Source: Stutzerimonas stutzeri KOS6
Lineage (GTDB): Bacteria; Pseudomonadota; Gammaproteobacteria; Pseudomonadales; Pseudomonadaceae
Assembly (NCBI RefSeq): GCF_000307775.2
Contig: NZ_KK020676.1
Location: 1,342,381-1,394,136 of the forward strand
Direction of reading: 5' to 3'
Length of the DNA: 51,756 bases
Part shown: one piece after another, positions 9,606 through 19,033 of the stretch
How positions within the stretch are numbered: position 1 is the stretch's first letter
How the letters are laid out: the number at the start of each line of letters is the position of its first letter
Notes under the pieces: generated by a model
The model's input: the letters and a program-made list of their open reading frames with translations, nothing else
Databases searched by the model: none
What the model was told of the DNA's origin: nothing
Translations under genes and position numbers: made by a program

Positions 9606-10445
9606 TCAGGCGTTCTGGCGGATACCGGCGACCAGCCACGGCTGGTTCTCGCCCTGCACGCGCTCCATGCGCCAGCTTTCGCTGAACGGCTCGCCCTGGT
9701 CGAAGCGCGAAGTCTTGGCCACGCCGCTGAAGGTCAGGGTGGCGGTGGTCTTCTCGGCATCGTCGTCGACGCCGTCGAGCTGGATCTGCAGATCATCGAC
9801 AAAGGTCGACTGATAGGCATCACCGATCTCGGCACGCTCCTGCTTGAGGAAGCCCAGCAGCTGCGGGGTGACGAACTCGGCAATCTTGTCCATCTCGTTG
9901 GCGTCCCAGTGCTGCTGCAGCGACAGGAAGTGCTCGCGGGCTGCGGCGACGAAGCTCTGCTCGTTGAACCATGCCGGAGCGTTGATCACCGGAGCGGCGG
10001 CGGCCGGTGCGGCACTGCCGCCGAAGATCGAAGCCGGCTGCTGCGGCATTTCACGCTGCATCGGCGCGTGTCCGGCCATGGCAGGCTGCTGCTGGCGACG
10101 GCGGGCGGCGAGGAAGCGGAACAGCAGGAACGCGATCAGGCCGAAGATCAGGATATCCATGAACTGGATACCCTCGAAGCCGTCACCCATGAACATCGAG
10201 GCGAGCAGGCCACCGGCGGCCAGGCCAGCCAGCGGGCCGAGCCAGCGCGAGGCGCCGCTGGCGGCTGCCGGCGTCTGACGGCCGGCCTGAGTCGGTGCGG
10301 CCTGAGTCTGCTGAGGCGCCTGGCGGGTCTGGTGGCTGGGCGCCGAGCCGAAGCTCTTGCCGCCGCCGAAGCGCTTGGCGTGGGCGTCCAGCGCGAAGGT
10401 CAGGCTGATACACAGCGCCATGAAAATGCTAAGCACACGTTGCAT
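9606..10445 (-). CDS. Tim44-like domain membrane protein
   Basis: The 279-residue protein begins with a signal-like hydrophobic segment ending LDAHA (residues 1-23), followed by a Gly/Ser/Gln/Ala-rich linker. There are two hydrophobic stretches (about 67-83 WLGPLAGLAAGGLLASM and 95-110 MDILIFGLIAFLLF) and a second Ala/Pro linker. The C-terminal 130 residues have the alpha/beta character of Tim44/MrpL45-like domains (EHFLSLQQHWDANEMDKIAEF, then GDAYQSTFVDDLQIQLDG). Bacterial members are conserved envelope proteins of unknown role. The start at 10445 has only a weak GGGAA upstream. It is a monocistronic gene ended by the hairpin at 9526-9561. Confidence 0.88.
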   Translation of the reverse strand: MQRVLSIFMALCISLTFALDAHAKRFGGGKSFGSAPSHQTRQAPQQTQAAPTQAGRQTPAAASGASRWLGPLAGLAAGGLLASMFMGDGFEGIQFMDILIFGLIAFLLFRFLAARRRQQQPAMAGHAPMQREMPQQPASIFGGSAAPAAAAPVINAPAWFNEQSFVAAAREHFLSLQQHWDANEMDKIAEFVTPQLLGFLKQERAEIGDAYQSTFVDDLQIQLDGVDDDAEKTTATLTFSGVAKTSRFDQGEPFSESWRMERVQGENQPWLVAGIRQNA

Positions 10446-10628
10446 TGAGTGTTCCCGCTTGAATTAAGTGGAGGTACGCGCGCCATCCTGACGAGCCGGA
10501 CAGTGGTTGGCGAGGGGCAGTATGTTACGAGCTTTTGCTTGCGACCGTTGGTCGCGTCCGGCTGCGCCGACAAAGAATCGACTGGCCCGCAGATGTGAAC
10601 GGAGCCTGGCGGCTCCGTTCACGAGGGA
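10446..10628. other. Gap between the TRAP protein gene and the Tim44 gene
   Basis: It holds a perfect 12-bp hairpin (10595-10606 with 10611-10622, loop TGGC) only 6 nt after the stop of the TRAP binding-protein gene on the minus strand. This hairpin is probably that gene's terminator, although no U-run follows. The remainder is the presumed promoter region of the Tim44-domain gene, where I could not pick out boxes. Confidence 0.55.
10595..10622 (-). terminator. Hairpin terminator after dctP-like gene
   Basis: GTGAACGGAGCC and GGCTCCGTTCAC form a perfect 12-bp stem around TGGC. It sits immediately downstream of the minus-strand stop at 10629. It lacks a clear U-run, so the efficiency of termination is uncertain. 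Confidence 0.6.
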
Positions 10629-11732
10629 TCAACGCCAGTTGTACAGTTCTTTCTCGGAGATCTCGTGCATCGGCTTGACCTGCGCCTGGAAGGCCTTCAT
10701 CGACGCCCAGATACGACCGTTCAGTTCGCTCTGCGCGGCCAGTTCGCCGAGTACCAGTTCCGATTGTTCCTGCATGGCCCCGAGCACTTCGTCGGGGAAG
10801 CGCTTGAGTTCCACGCCCTGCTGCTTGAGCTGGTCGAGTGCCAGGGCATTGTTGTAGACGTAGTCATCCATCATGTCGCGGCTGGCCGCGCGGGTCGCCT
10901 CGGTGAGGATCGCCTGCAGGTCCTGGGGCAGGCTGTCGAACGCCTTCTGGTTGACCAGCAGCTCCAGCACCGCCTGTGGTTCCTGCCAGCCGGGGTAGTA
11001 GTAGTACTTGGCGGCCTTGTGCAGGCCGAAGGCCAGGTCGTTGTACGGGCTGACCCAGTCGGTCGCGTCGATGGCACCGGTCTGCAGCGCGGTGAACACT
11101 TCGCCGCCGGGCAGGTTGACGGTGGTGGCGCCGAGCCGGGCCAGCACTTCGCCGCCCAGGCCCGGCATGCGGATCTTCAGGCCGTTCAGGTCGTCCAGCG
11201 AGTTGATTTCCTTGTTGTACCAGCCGCCCATCTGCATGCCGGTATTGCCGACCACCATCGGCTTCACGCCGAAGGGGGCGTAGGCCTCGTCCCAGAACTT
11301 CTGGCCGTCGCCCTTGCTCAGCCAGGCGTTCATCTCGATGGCGGACAGGCCGAAGGGGACCGAGGTGAAGAACTGTGCGGTCGGCACCTTGCCCTTCCAG
11401 TAATAGGCGGCGCCGTGACCCAGCTCGGCGGTACCGCGGGAGACGGAGTCGAACACTTCCAGTGCCGGAACCAGTTCGCCAGCGGCATAGACCTTGATGG
11501 TCAGACGGCCATCGCTCATCACCTTGACGCGCTCGGCCAGGCGTTCGGCGGCGGTGCCCAGGCCCGGGTAGTTCTTCGGCCAGGCGGTAACCATCTTCCA
11601 CGTGTAGGTTTTGGCGGGTTCGCTGGCGGCCTGCTGGCCGGTGGGTTCGACTTTCTTGTCATCGTTGCAACCGGCGAGGCCGAGGGTAGCAAGCAAGGCA
11701 GCGGCAGCACCGAACAAATGGCGGCGTTTCAT
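10629..11732 (-). CDS. TRAP transporter substrate-binding protein, DctP family
   Basis: A 367-residue periplasmic binding protein with a lipoprotein-type signal: KRRH, a hydrophobic core, and the lipobox LAGC (Cys near residue 22). The mature part is typical of the DctP family (TYTWKMVTAWPKNYPGLGTAAERLAE, then GGEVFTALQTGAIDATDWVSPYND). It is closest in character to the TakP-like group that binds 2-oxo acids; that ligand is an inference. There is no DctQ or DctM membrane gene on either side, so the transporter it serves must be elsewhere. The start at 11732 has AAGGA 9 nt upstream. A hairpin follows the stop. Confidence 0.92.
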   Translation of the reverse strand: MKRRHLFGAAAALLATLGLAGCNDDKKVEPTGQQAASEPAKTYTWKMVTAWPKNYPGLGTAAERLAERVKVMSDGRLTIKVYAAGELVPALEVFDSVSRGTAELGHGAAYYWKGKVPTAQFFTSVPFGLSAIEMNAWLSKGDGQKFWDEAYAPFGVKPMVVGNTGMQMGGWYNKEINSLDDLNGLKIRMPGLGGEVLARLGATTVNLPGGEVFTALQTGAIDATDWVSPYNDLAFGLHKAAKYYYYPGWQEPQAVLELLVNQKAFDSLPQDLQAILTEATRAASRDMMDDYVYNNALALDQLKQQGVELKRFPDEVLGAMQEQSELVLGELAAQSELNGRIWASMKAFQAQVKPMHEISEKELYNWR

Positions 11733-11771
11733 GGGGGCGGTTCCTTGGTGACTTCTTTCTTTTGTATGGCG

Positions 11772-11791
11772 CGTTCACGTCATCGTGAACG
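11772..11791. terminator. Hairpin between uvrD and dctP-like gene
   Basis: CGTTCACG (11772-11779) pairs perfectly with CGTGAACG (11784-11791) around TCAT, 45 nt after the uvrD stop on the minus strand. No U-run is present. It probably separates the two transcription units. Confidence 0.45.
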
Positions 11792-11835
11792 TCATGGTTT
11801 TGGGTGGCAGGGCGGGAGCGACCCGTCGTTCAGCT

Positions 11836-14025
11836 TCACAGCGCTTCTAGCTTGGCATAACTGAGCATCAGCCATTTGCTGCCCTCGGCCTCGAAGTTGA
11901 CCTGTACCCGGGCCTGGGCACCGGAGCCTTCGAAATTGAGGATGGTGCCTTCGCCGAACAGCGAATGGCGCACGCGCTGGCCGAGGCTGAACGGCGTTTC
12001 CGGCACGCCGGCACCGTCGAACAGCGACGAGCCGCTCATGCTCTTGCCGCTGAACGAGCGCGTCACGGTATTGCTCAGGCGCACTTCCTGGATCAGCGCC
12101 GGCGGCACTTCGCGGACGAAGCGCGAGATCTTGTTGTAGGTCTCGCTGCCGTACAGGCGGCGCGTTTCGGCGTAGGTGATGACAAGTTGCTGCATGGCCC
12201 GGGTGATGCCGACGTAGGCCAGGCGGCGTTCCTCCTCCAGGCGGCCGGATTCCTCCAGGCTCATCTTGTGCGGGAACAGCCCTTCCTCCATGCCGACCAG
12301 GAACACCAGCGGGAACTCCAGGCCCTTGGCGCTGTGCAGCGTCATCAGCTGCACGCTTTCCTCGTGATCGCCGGCCTGCTGTTCGCCGGCCTCCAGCGAG
12401 GCGTGGTCGAGGAAGGCGGCCAGCGGCGACTGGACGTCGTCATCCTCTTCGCTGTAGCTGTCGAAGGCGCGCGCGGCGGAGACCAGTTCCTCGAGGTTTT
12501 CCACCCGCGCCTGGGCCTTCTCGCCCTTCTCGTCGCGATGATAGGCGAGCAGTCCGGACTGCTCGATGACCAGCTGCGCCATGCTGTGCAGCTGCATGTC
12601 CTCGACCTTCAGCGCGAGTGTATCGATCAGCTCGACGAAGCCGTTCAGCGCACTGGCGGCACGCCCCGAAACCACCTTGGTGCCGACCGCCTGGTGCAGC
12701 GCGGCCCACATCGAAGTGCCTTCCTGACGAGCCAGCTGGCGCAGGCACTCGACGGTCTTTTCACCGATGCCGCGCGCCGGCACGTTGATCACCCGCTCCA
12801 GCGCCGCGTCGTTGTCGCGGGTCTGGATCAGGCGTAGGTAGGCCATGGCGTTCTTGATCTCGGCACGCTCGAAGAAGCGCTGGCCGCCGTAGATGCGGTA
12901 GGGAATCTTCTCGCGCAGCAGGGCCTCTTCCAGCACCCGCGACTGGGCGTTGGAGCGGTAGAGGATGGCGATTTCGCTGCGGCTCATGCCGTCGCGGATG
13001 GCCTTCTCGATGCTCTCGACCACGTAGCGCGCTTCGTCGTGTTCGTTGAAGGCGGCATACAGGCTGATCGGCTCGCCCTCGCAGCCGGAGGTCCAGAGTT
13101 CCTTGCCCAGGCGGCCCTGGTTGTTGGCGATCAGCGCGTTGGCGGCCTTAAGGATGCAGGCGGTGGAGCGGTAGTTCTGCTCCAGGCGGATGGTTTCGGC
13201 ATCCGGGAAATCGGCACTGAACTGGTGCAGGTTCTCGATGCGTGCGCCGCGCCAGCCGTAGATCGACTGGTCGTCGTCGCCGACCACCATCAGGCTCTCA
13301 CCGCCCTTGGCCAACAGGCGCAACCAGGCGTACTGCACGGCGTTGGTGTCCTGGAACTCATCCACCAGCACATGGCGGAAACGCCGCTGATAGTGCTCCA
13401 GCAGGCCCGGGTGATCGCGCCACAGGTCCAGGGCGCGCAGCAGCAGCTCGGAGAAGTCGATCACCCCGGCCCGCGCGCAGGCCTCTTCGTAGGCTTCGTA
13501 GATATTCAGCTGGGTGGCCAGGAACAGATCGCCACCGGCCTGGATATTGCGCGGCCGCAGGCCCTCGTCCTTCTGTGCGTTGATCCACCACTGCGCCTGG
13601 CGTGCCGGCCAGCGCTGCTCGTCGAGACCGAGCTCGCGGATCACCCGCTTGACCAGGCGTTGCTGGTCGTCGGAATCGAGAATCTGGAAATTCTGCGCCA
13701 GCTTGGCTTCCTGCCAGTGCGCGCGCAGCAGGCGGTGGGCCAGGCCGTGGAAGGTGCCGACCCACATGCCCTGCGGGTTGACGTGCAGCAACTGCTCGAT
13801 GCGCTGGCGCATCTCGGCGGCGGCCTTGTTGGTGAAGGTCACCGAGAGGATCGAATGCAGCGAGGCGCGCTCGACCTGGTGCAGCCAGGCGATGCGGTGC
13901 ACCAGCACACGAGTCTTGCCCGAGCCGGCGCCGGCCAATACCAGTTGACGACCCAGCGGTGCGGCCACGGCCTGGCGCTGGGCGTCGTTGAGGGAGTTCA
14001 GGAGGAGAGAGAGATCGTCATGCAT
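11836..14025 (-). CDS. uvrD: DNA helicase II UvrD
   Basis: An ATP-dependent 3'-5' superfamily-1 helicase acting in mismatch repair, nucleotide-excision repair and clearing of recombination intermediates. The 729-residue protein has the Q-motif LNDAQRQAV, Walker A LAGAGSGKT (about residue 32), motif Ia SVTFTNKAAAEM, the DEFQDTN Walker B (about 220), GDDDQSIYGWRGA (about 245), and motif IV-VI sequences including LEQNYRS, MTLHSAKGLEF and YVGITRAMQ. The C-terminal region (SLGQRVRHSLFGEGTILNFEG) is the Tudor-like RNA-polymerase-binding tail of UvrD/PcrA. The length is normal. No Shine-Dalgarno is obvious before the ATG at 14025. I saw no LexA box upstream. Confidence 0.97.
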   Translation of the reverse strand: MHDDLSLLLNSLNDAQRQAVAAPLGRQLVLAGAGSGKTRVLVHRIAWLHQVERASLHSILSVTFTNKAAAEMRQRIEQLLHVNPQGMWVGTFHGLAHRLLRAHWQEAKLAQNFQILDSDDQQRLVKRVIRELGLDEQRWPARQAQWWINAQKDEGLRPRNIQAGGDLFLATQLNIYEAYEEACARAGVIDFSELLLRALDLWRDHPGLLEHYQRRFRHVLVDEFQDTNAVQYAWLRLLAKGGESLMVVGDDDQSIYGWRGARIENLHQFSADFPDAETIRLEQNYRSTACILKAANALIANNQGRLGKELWTSGCEGEPISLYAAFNEHDEARYVVESIEKAIRDGMSRSEIAILYRSNAQSRVLEEALLREKIPYRIYGGQRFFERAEIKNAMAYLRLIQTRDNDAALERVINVPARGIGEKTVECLRQLARQEGTSMWAALHQAVGTKVVSGRAASALNGFVELIDTLALKVEDMQLHSMAQLVIEQSGLLAYHRDEKGEKAQARVENLEELVSAARAFDSYSEEDDDVQSPLAAFLDHASLEAGEQQAGDHEESVQLMTLHSAKGLEFPLVFLVGMEEGLFPHKMSLEESGRLEEERRLAYVGITRAMQQLVITYAETRRLYGSETYNKISRFVREVPPALIQEVRLSNTVTRSFSGKSMSGSSLFDGAGVPETPFSLGQRVRHSLFGEGTILNFEGSGAQARVQVNFEAEGSKWLMLSYAKLEAL

Positions 14026-14150
14026 CGCGGCATTCTATTGGAAATGCCTGCGCTGCGCTCGCCCTGTAGTCCGTTCGGATAAGTCGCATTGGCCGGCAGG
14101 ACCGCATTCAGGTCGGCCTCCGCTTAGCCATTGGTCGATGATTGTGGCTG

Positions 14151-14178
14151 TTGTCGATTTTCCGACGCGCCGTAATAT
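14151..14178 (+). promoter_or_regulatory. Possible promoter of the GGDEF-EAL gene
   Basis: TTGTCG (14151-14156) and TAATAT (14173-14178) are separated by 16 bp, about 90 nt upstream of the start codon. The match to a sigma-70 promoter is moderate. Confidence 0.3.
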
Positions 14179-14266
14179 GACGCGGCGCTAGCAACGTGCC
14201 ATTATCGGGCGTGTTTTGGTTCCTGAGGAGCCTGATTCGGGTGCATCTACTATTAGAACAACAGTC

Positions 14267-17119
14267 ATGACCGATTCCATTCGAACCGCCTGCCCGGCCT
14301 CTGCGACGTCAGTTCCAGGCAGTCCGGCAGCCTTCGACCACGCTGCCGAACGTACGCGCCTGCTTTATCAGGGCTCGCGTATTCCAGCCCTGCTGCTGTT
14401 GCTTCTCACGCTGGTCTGCGGCGTGCTCCTCTGGGGGGAAAGCGCCGCTGTCGAACTCGCGGCCTGGCTGGGCTGGATGCTCACCCTGGGCCTGCTATGG
14501 CTGCAGCAGGTCATGGCGTTCAACAAGGCCGACACCGAGGCACAGGCCGCGCCACACTGGAGATGGCGGTTCTTGCTGGGTAGCAGCGTCTCGGCGCTCA
14601 GCCTGAGTTATGCGATGGTGGTTCTGGTGCCGGCCGATAACTTCGCCATCCAGGCGCCGCTGTACGGACTGATCGGTTCGGTAGTGGTAGCCGCCAGCGT
14701 CGCGTATGGCGTCAGCCTGCCGGCCTTCTTCAGTTTTGCGGTGCCCAGCCTGTTGCCGGCCGGGCTGTTGCTGATGAGCAGCGAACATCCGCTGCAGCAG
14801 GGCTGGGGCCTGCTGGCGATGATCGTGTTGGCGACCCTCAGTCTGATTGCCTGGCAGATCAGCCGGCTGGTTCGCGATGGGCTGGACCAGCGTCTGCACA
14901 AGTTGCGCCTGATCGAGCGGCTTGAGGCGGCCGGCCGCGACGCGGATCTGCTCAACTGTCGGCTGGCGTCGGAAGTGGAGCACCGGCGCCACGCCGAGCA
15001 GCAACTGCGCAGCGCCTACGATGGTCTCGAGCAGCGAGTGGCCGAGCGAACGGCGGAGCTGGCCCGGGTCGCCGAGGAGCTCGGGAAAAGTGAGGAGCGG
15101 CTCAATCTGGCACTGGATGCCAGCGGCCTCGGTCTGTGGGACTGGGACCTGCAGAACAATCGTGTGCACCACTCACGCCTGGAAGTGGTCTTCGGCATCG
15201 GCCAGCAGAATCATCAGGATGACAATGGCTCGCCGCTGCCGGATATCCATCGCGACGATCTGGATCGTGTTCGCGCCGCCTTGATCGCGCACCTGAAAGG
15301 CGAAACCGAGCTGTATGTCATCGAATACCGTGCGGTGCGAGCCGACGGCACTGAGCTGTGCTTCGAGGACCGCGGTCGGGTTATCCAGCGCGCCACCGAC
15401 GGCCGGGCCCTGCGCATGATCGGCACCCGCCGCGATATCAGCGAGCTGCGCCGCCAGGCCGAGCAGCAACGGCTGGCGGCGGCGGTGTTCGAGGCAGCCA
15501 GCGAAGGCATGGTGATCATGAACGACCGGTACCGCGTGCTGGCGGTCAATGACGCCTGTTGCGCGCTGTCCGGCTACAGCCGTGAGGAACTGCTCGGCCG
15601 CAGTGTGGCGCGCATCTCCAGCTCGCCGGAAAGCCAGCGTCAGTACGAAGCCATGCGCGAAGCGCTGGAGCGCCACGGTTACTGGCAGGGTGAGCTGATC
15701 GAGACGCGCAAGAGCGGCGAGGTCTACCCGCAGTGGGTGCAGCTGCGCGTGGTGCGCGATGCCAACAACAGCGTCACCCACGTGGTCGCCTTCCTTTCGG
15801 ATCTCAGCGTGCGCCGCCAGATCGAGGAGCGCCTGCGCTACCTGACCCATTACGATGACCTCACCGGGCTGGCCAACCGCGGCCTGCTCAAGGAGCGCCT
15901 GCACCAGGCCTGCCAGCGGGTGCGTCGCAACGGCCGCAACATGGCGGTGCTGTACATCGATCTGGATCGCTTCAAGCTACTCAACGAAAGCCTGGGCCAT
16001 GAGGCGGCCGATGCGCTGCTGCGCGAGGTGTCGCGCCGGCTGACGCAGACCCTGGCCGACGCCGACACCATCGCGCGCCTGTCCGGTGACGAGTTCGTCG
16101 TGCTGCTCGACGCCTACGGCGGCCTCGGCAGCCTGACGCAGCTGGGCAGCCGGCTGCTGCGCCGCATCCGCAAGCCGATGCTCATCTGCGACCAGGAACT
16201 GGTGATCAGCGCCTCCATCGGCGTCAGCCTACTGCCGGACAACAGCCGCGATCCGGAGCTGCTGCTGCGTCAGGCCAACATGGCCATGCAACAGTCCAAG
16301 CATCTGGGCGGCAACACCCTGCAGTTCTTCACCGAACGCCCGCAGGCGTCGAGCATGCAGTACCTGCAGCTGGAGAATCAGCTGCGCAAGGCGCTGGAAG
16401 CTGGCCAGCTGGAGGTCTTCTATCAGCCACGTCTAAGCCTGGCCGACGATGCGCTGGAAGCCGCCGAGGCCCTGGTGCGCTGGCGCCACCCGCAGCGCGG
16501 CCTGATCGCCCCGGCCCATTTCATTCCGCTGGCCGAGGAAACCGGACTGATCATTCCGCTTGGCGAGTTCGTGTTGCGCGAGGCCTGCCGCCAGGCACGC
16601 CAATGGCAGCAGGAGGGACTGGCCGAGATTCGCGTGTCGGTGAACCTATCGGCCAAGCAGTTGCGCCAGGGCAACTTCGTTAGCCTGGTGCGCCAGGTAC
16701 TGGACGAAACCGGCCTGCCGGCGGTGATGCTGGAACTGGAGCTGACCGAGAGCCAGCTGCTCGACGATATCGACAATGCCATCAACATCAGCGAGCAGCT
16801 GCGTGCGCTGGGCGTGAAGCTGGCAATCGACGACTTCGGCACCGGCTTCTCCTCGCTGAGTTACCTCAAGCGATTCCCGGTGGACTACGTGAAGATCGAC
16901 CGTTCGTTCATTTGTGAGCTGGAGCACTCCAGCCAGGATGCCGCGATCACCCGGGCGATCATCGCCATGGTGCACAGCCTGGAGCGCCGCGTGGTGGCCG
17001 AGGGTGTGGAAACCCAGGCGCAGATGGATTTCCTCAAGGCGCACCAGTGCGATGAAATCCAGGGCTATCTGCTCAGCCCACCGGTGCCGGCCGAGCAGTT
17101 CGCCGAGCTGCTGCGCTAG
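14267..17119 (+). CDS. Membrane PAS-PAS-GGDEF-EAL cyclic-di-GMP signalling protein
   Basis: A 950-residue cyclic-di-GMP protein. Residues 38-200 contain about six hydrophobic helices, followed by a coiled coil (about 205-275, rich in E, R, A and Q). Two PAS domains follow (about 276-395 and 400-520), then a GGDEF domain (about 525-690) and an EAL domain (about 705-945). The diguanylate cyclase signature is RLSGDEF (SGDEF in place of GGDEF). The phosphodiesterase motifs look intact: [31 protein letters not shown] and KIDRSF. The sequence therefore favours active hydrolysis, while cyclase activity is uncertain. I chose the ATG at 14267; a TTG at 14216 in the same frame has no better ribosome site. 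The sensory input is unknown. Confidence 0.92.
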   Translation: MTDSIRTACPASATSVPGSPAAFDHAAERTRLLYQGSRIPALLLLLLTLVCGVLLWGESAAVELAAWLGWMLTLGLLWLQQVMAFNKADTEAQAAPHWRWRFLLGSSVSALSLSYAMVVLVPADNFAIQAPLYGLIGSVVVAASVAYGVSLPAFFSFAVPSLLPAGLLLMSSEHPLQQGWGLLAMIVLATLSLIAWQISRLVRDGLDQRLHKLRLIERLEAAGRDADLLNCRLASEVEHRRHAEQQLRSAYDGLEQRVAERTAELARVAEELGKSEERLNLALDASGLGLWDWDLQNNRVHHSRLEVVFGIGQQNHQDDNGSPLPDIHRDDLDRVRAALIAHLKGETELYVIEYRAVRADGTELCFEDRGRVIQRATDGRALRMIGTRRDISELRRQAEQQRLAAAVFEAASEGMVIMNDRYRVLAVNDACCALSGYSREELLGRSVARISSSPESQRQYEAMREALERHGYWQGELIETRKSGEVYPQWVQLRVVRDANNSVTHVVAFLSDLSVRRQIEERLRYLTHYDDLTGLANRGLLKERLHQACQRVRRNGRNMAVLYIDLDRFKLLNESLGHEAADALLREVSRRLTQTLADADTIARLSGDEFVVLLDAYGGLGSLTQLGSRLLRRIRKPMLICDQELVISASIGVSLLPDNSRDPELLLRQANMAMQQSKHLGGNTLQFFTERPQASSMQYLQLENQLRKALEAGQLEVFYQPRLSLADDALEAAEALVRWRHPQRGLIAPAHFIPLAEETGLIIPLGEFVLREACRQARQWQQEGLAEIRVSVNLSAKQLRQGNFVSLVRQVLDETGLPAVMLELELTESQLLDDIDNAINISEQLRALGVKLAIDDFGTGFSSLSYLKRFPVDYVKIDRSFICELEHSSQDAAITRAIIAMVHSLERRVVAEGVETQAQMDFLKAHQCDEIQGYLLSPPVPAEQFAELLR

Positions 17120-17139
17120 GCCAGCGCGCCGGGTCGGTT

Positions 17140-18513
17140 TCAGCCGCGGGTGGTACTACCCTCCAGCTCGCGCATCAGCAGCGCGTAGCGCAGGTCCACA
17201 TCCTCCGGCACCGGCAGGTAGACCGTATGGCCGTCGCCGGGCGCCACCTCGATGGCTTCGCCGCGGCTGTTCAGCAGCTGCTCCAGGCGCAGGTTGAGAT
17301 TGCCCTGGGGCGTCATCAGCTCCAGCCTGTCGCCCACCGCGAAGCGGTTCTTCACCTTCACCTCGGCCAGGCCGTCGCGGCGTTCGCCGGTCAGTTCGCC
17401 GACGAACTGCTGGCGCTCGGAAAGCGAGAAACCGCGCTCGTAGTTCTGGTATTCATCGTGCACGTGACGGCGCAGGAAACCTTCGGTGTAGCCGCGGTGG
17501 GCCAGCGATTCCAGGGTATCCATCAGCGACCTGTCGAACGGCCGTCCGGCGAGGGCGTCGTCGATGGCCTTGCGGTAGACCTGTGCGGTGCGCGCCACGT
17601 AATAGTGGCTCTTGGTACGGCCCTCGATCTTCAGCGAGTGCACGCCCATCTGCACCAGTCGCTCGACATGCTGCACGGCGCGCAGATCCTTGGAGTTCAT
17701 GATGTAGGTGCCGTGCTCGTCCTCGAAGGCGGACATGAATTCGCCCGGTCGGCTGCTGTCTTCGAGCAGGAACACTTCGTCGGTCGGCGCACCGACGCCC
17801 AGGGTCGGTTCGGGACGGTCCGCTTCGGCCGGCTGCACGACGATCGGTTCGTACTTGTGGACGATATCGCCGACCTCGTTTTCCTTCGCTTCGTAGGTCT
17901 TGTACTCCCAGCGACAGGCATTGGTGCAGGTGCCCTGGTTGGGGTCGCGCTTGTTGATGTAGCCCGACAGCAGGCAGCGGCCGGAGTAGGCCATGCACAG
18001 CGCGCCGTGGACGAAGACCTCGAGTTCCATGCCCGGCACCTGCTCGCGGATCTCGCCGATCTCTTCCAGCGACAGCTCGCGGGACAGGATCACCCGGCTG
18101 ACGCCTTGGCTTTCCCAGAATTTCACCGTCGCCCAGTTCACCGCGTTGGCCTGCACCGAGAGGTGGATGGTCTGCTGCGGGAAATGCTGGCGCACCAGCA
18201 TGATCAGGCCCGGATCGGACATGATCAGCGCATCCGGCCCCATCGCCACCACCGGCTCCAGGTCCTTGATGAAGGTCTTCAGCTTGGCGTTGTGCGGGGC
18301 GATGTTGACCACCACATAGAATTGCTTGCCCAGCGCATGGGCCTCGTCGATGCCGAGCTTGAGGTTGGCGTGGTCGAACTCGTTGTTGCGCACGCGCAGG
18401 CTGTAGCGCGGCTGCCCGGCATACACCGCATCGGCGCCGTAGGCGAAGGCGTAGCGCATGGATTTCAGCGTGCCGGCAGGCGACAGCAGCTCGGTGCGGT
18501 TGGGGGTGCTCAT
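17140..18513 (-). CDS. trhP: tRNA uridine hydroxylation protein TrhP (U32 peptidase family)
   Basis: A U32-family protein, formerly YegQ, which with prephenate forms 5-hydroxyuridine at the wobble position of tRNAs. The 457 residues align with E. coli TrhP over the whole length: ELLSPAGTLKSMRYAFAYGADAVYAG at the start, and the cysteine cluster HGALCMAYSGRCLLSGY...GTCTNACRW (about 165-195) that suits an iron-sulphur cluster. The C-terminal U32 part (GDRLELMTPQGN) is complete. The start at 18513 matches the family's MSTPNRTELLSPAG-type N-terminus. It converges with the GGDEF-EAL gene, 20 nt apart. Confidence 0.95.
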   Translation of the reverse strand: MSTPNRTELLSPAGTLKSMRYAFAYGADAVYAGQPRYSLRVRNNEFDHANLKLGIDEAHALGKQFYVVVNIAPHNAKLKTFIKDLEPVVAMGPDALIMSDPGLIMLVRQHFPQQTIHLSVQANAVNWATVKFWESQGVSRVILSRELSLEEIGEIREQVPGMELEVFVHGALCMAYSGRCLLSGYINKRDPNQGTCTNACRWEYKTYEAKENEVGDIVHKYEPIVVQPAEADRPEPTLGVGAPTDEVFLLEDSSRPGEFMSAFEDEHGTYIMNSKDLRAVQHVERLVQMGVHSLKIEGRTKSHYYVARTAQVYRKAIDDALAGRPFDRSLMDTLESLAHRGYTEGFLRRHVHDEYQNYERGFSLSERQQFVGELTGERRDGLAEVKVKNRFAVGDRLELMTPQGNLNLRLEQLLNSRGEAIEVAPGDGHTVYLPVPEDVDLRYALLMRELEGSTTRG

Positions 18514-18609
18514 GGCGCGGGACTCGCAGCGGTATCGAAAGCGCGGCATTTTACTGCGCTTGCCTGTCGATTGCGCGTGATCTGCGATGTCGGCAAACGG
18601 CGGCGGGAG

Positions 18610-18629
18610 CGCCCCGGGCGAACGGGGCG
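18610..18629 (-). terminator. Hairpin after the ydcH-like gene
   Basis: CGCCCCG (18610-18616) pairs with CGGGGCG (18623-18629) around GGCGAA, 9 nt after the stop on the minus strand. It has no U-run. It probably ends the small transcript. Confidence 0.45.
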
Positions 18630-18637
18630 TCGGAGGC

Positions 18638-18856
18638 TCAGGCGGCGGAGGCGTCCTTGAGCATCTCGTGGAGGCGGTCCTTGAGCTGCAGCTTCTGCTT
18701 CTTCAGTGTTTCGACTTCGCTGTCGGTGCCCGGGACGATGTGCGCTTCGATGTTCTTGACCCGCTGATCCAGTGCGTTGTGCTCATCGAACAGGCGGGCG
18801 AAGGTCTTGTTTTCCGCCTTCAGGCGGGTGATCAGGTCGCGGTACTCGGGAAACAT
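18638..18856 (-). CDS. YdcH/DUF465 family small coiled-coil protein
   Basis: A 72-residue protein starting MFPEYRDLITRLKAENKTFARLF, which is the DUF465/YdcH family pattern. It is almost entirely alpha-helical and charged, with an internal KKQKLQLKDRLHEML segment suited to a coiled coil. The family's role is unknown. AGGAG lies 5 nt before the ATG at 18856, which fixes this start over longer open frames. It stands alone between trhP and the ectoine operon terminator. Confidence 0.92.
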   Translation of the reverse strand: MFPEYRDLITRLKAENKTFARLFDEHNALDQRVKNIEAHIVPGTDSEVETLKKQKLQLKDRLHEMLKDASAA

Positions 18857-18992
18857 GGCAACTCCTGTGCATGGCTGAGCGGCTGGACAGATCGGCCGGT
18901 CACGTCCGATTGCCTCTTGTCGCCATGGTCGTCCCGGCGTTGGCCGGCGGTATTGACCGGCGTCAGGCAGGCACGACGAAAGCCGCACAGCA

Positions 18993-19017
18993 AAACGCCG
19001 GGACGGGCCCGGCGTTT
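18993..19017 (-). terminator. Intrinsic terminator of the ectoine operon
   Basis: AAACGCCGGG (18993-19002) and CCCGGCGTTT (19008-19017) form a perfect 10-bp stem around ACGGG. On the minus strand the stem ends in TTTT. It lies 16 nt beyond the stop of the aspartokinase gene. Confidence 0.9.
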
Positions 19018-19033
19018 CGGTCTTGCGCCTGGA

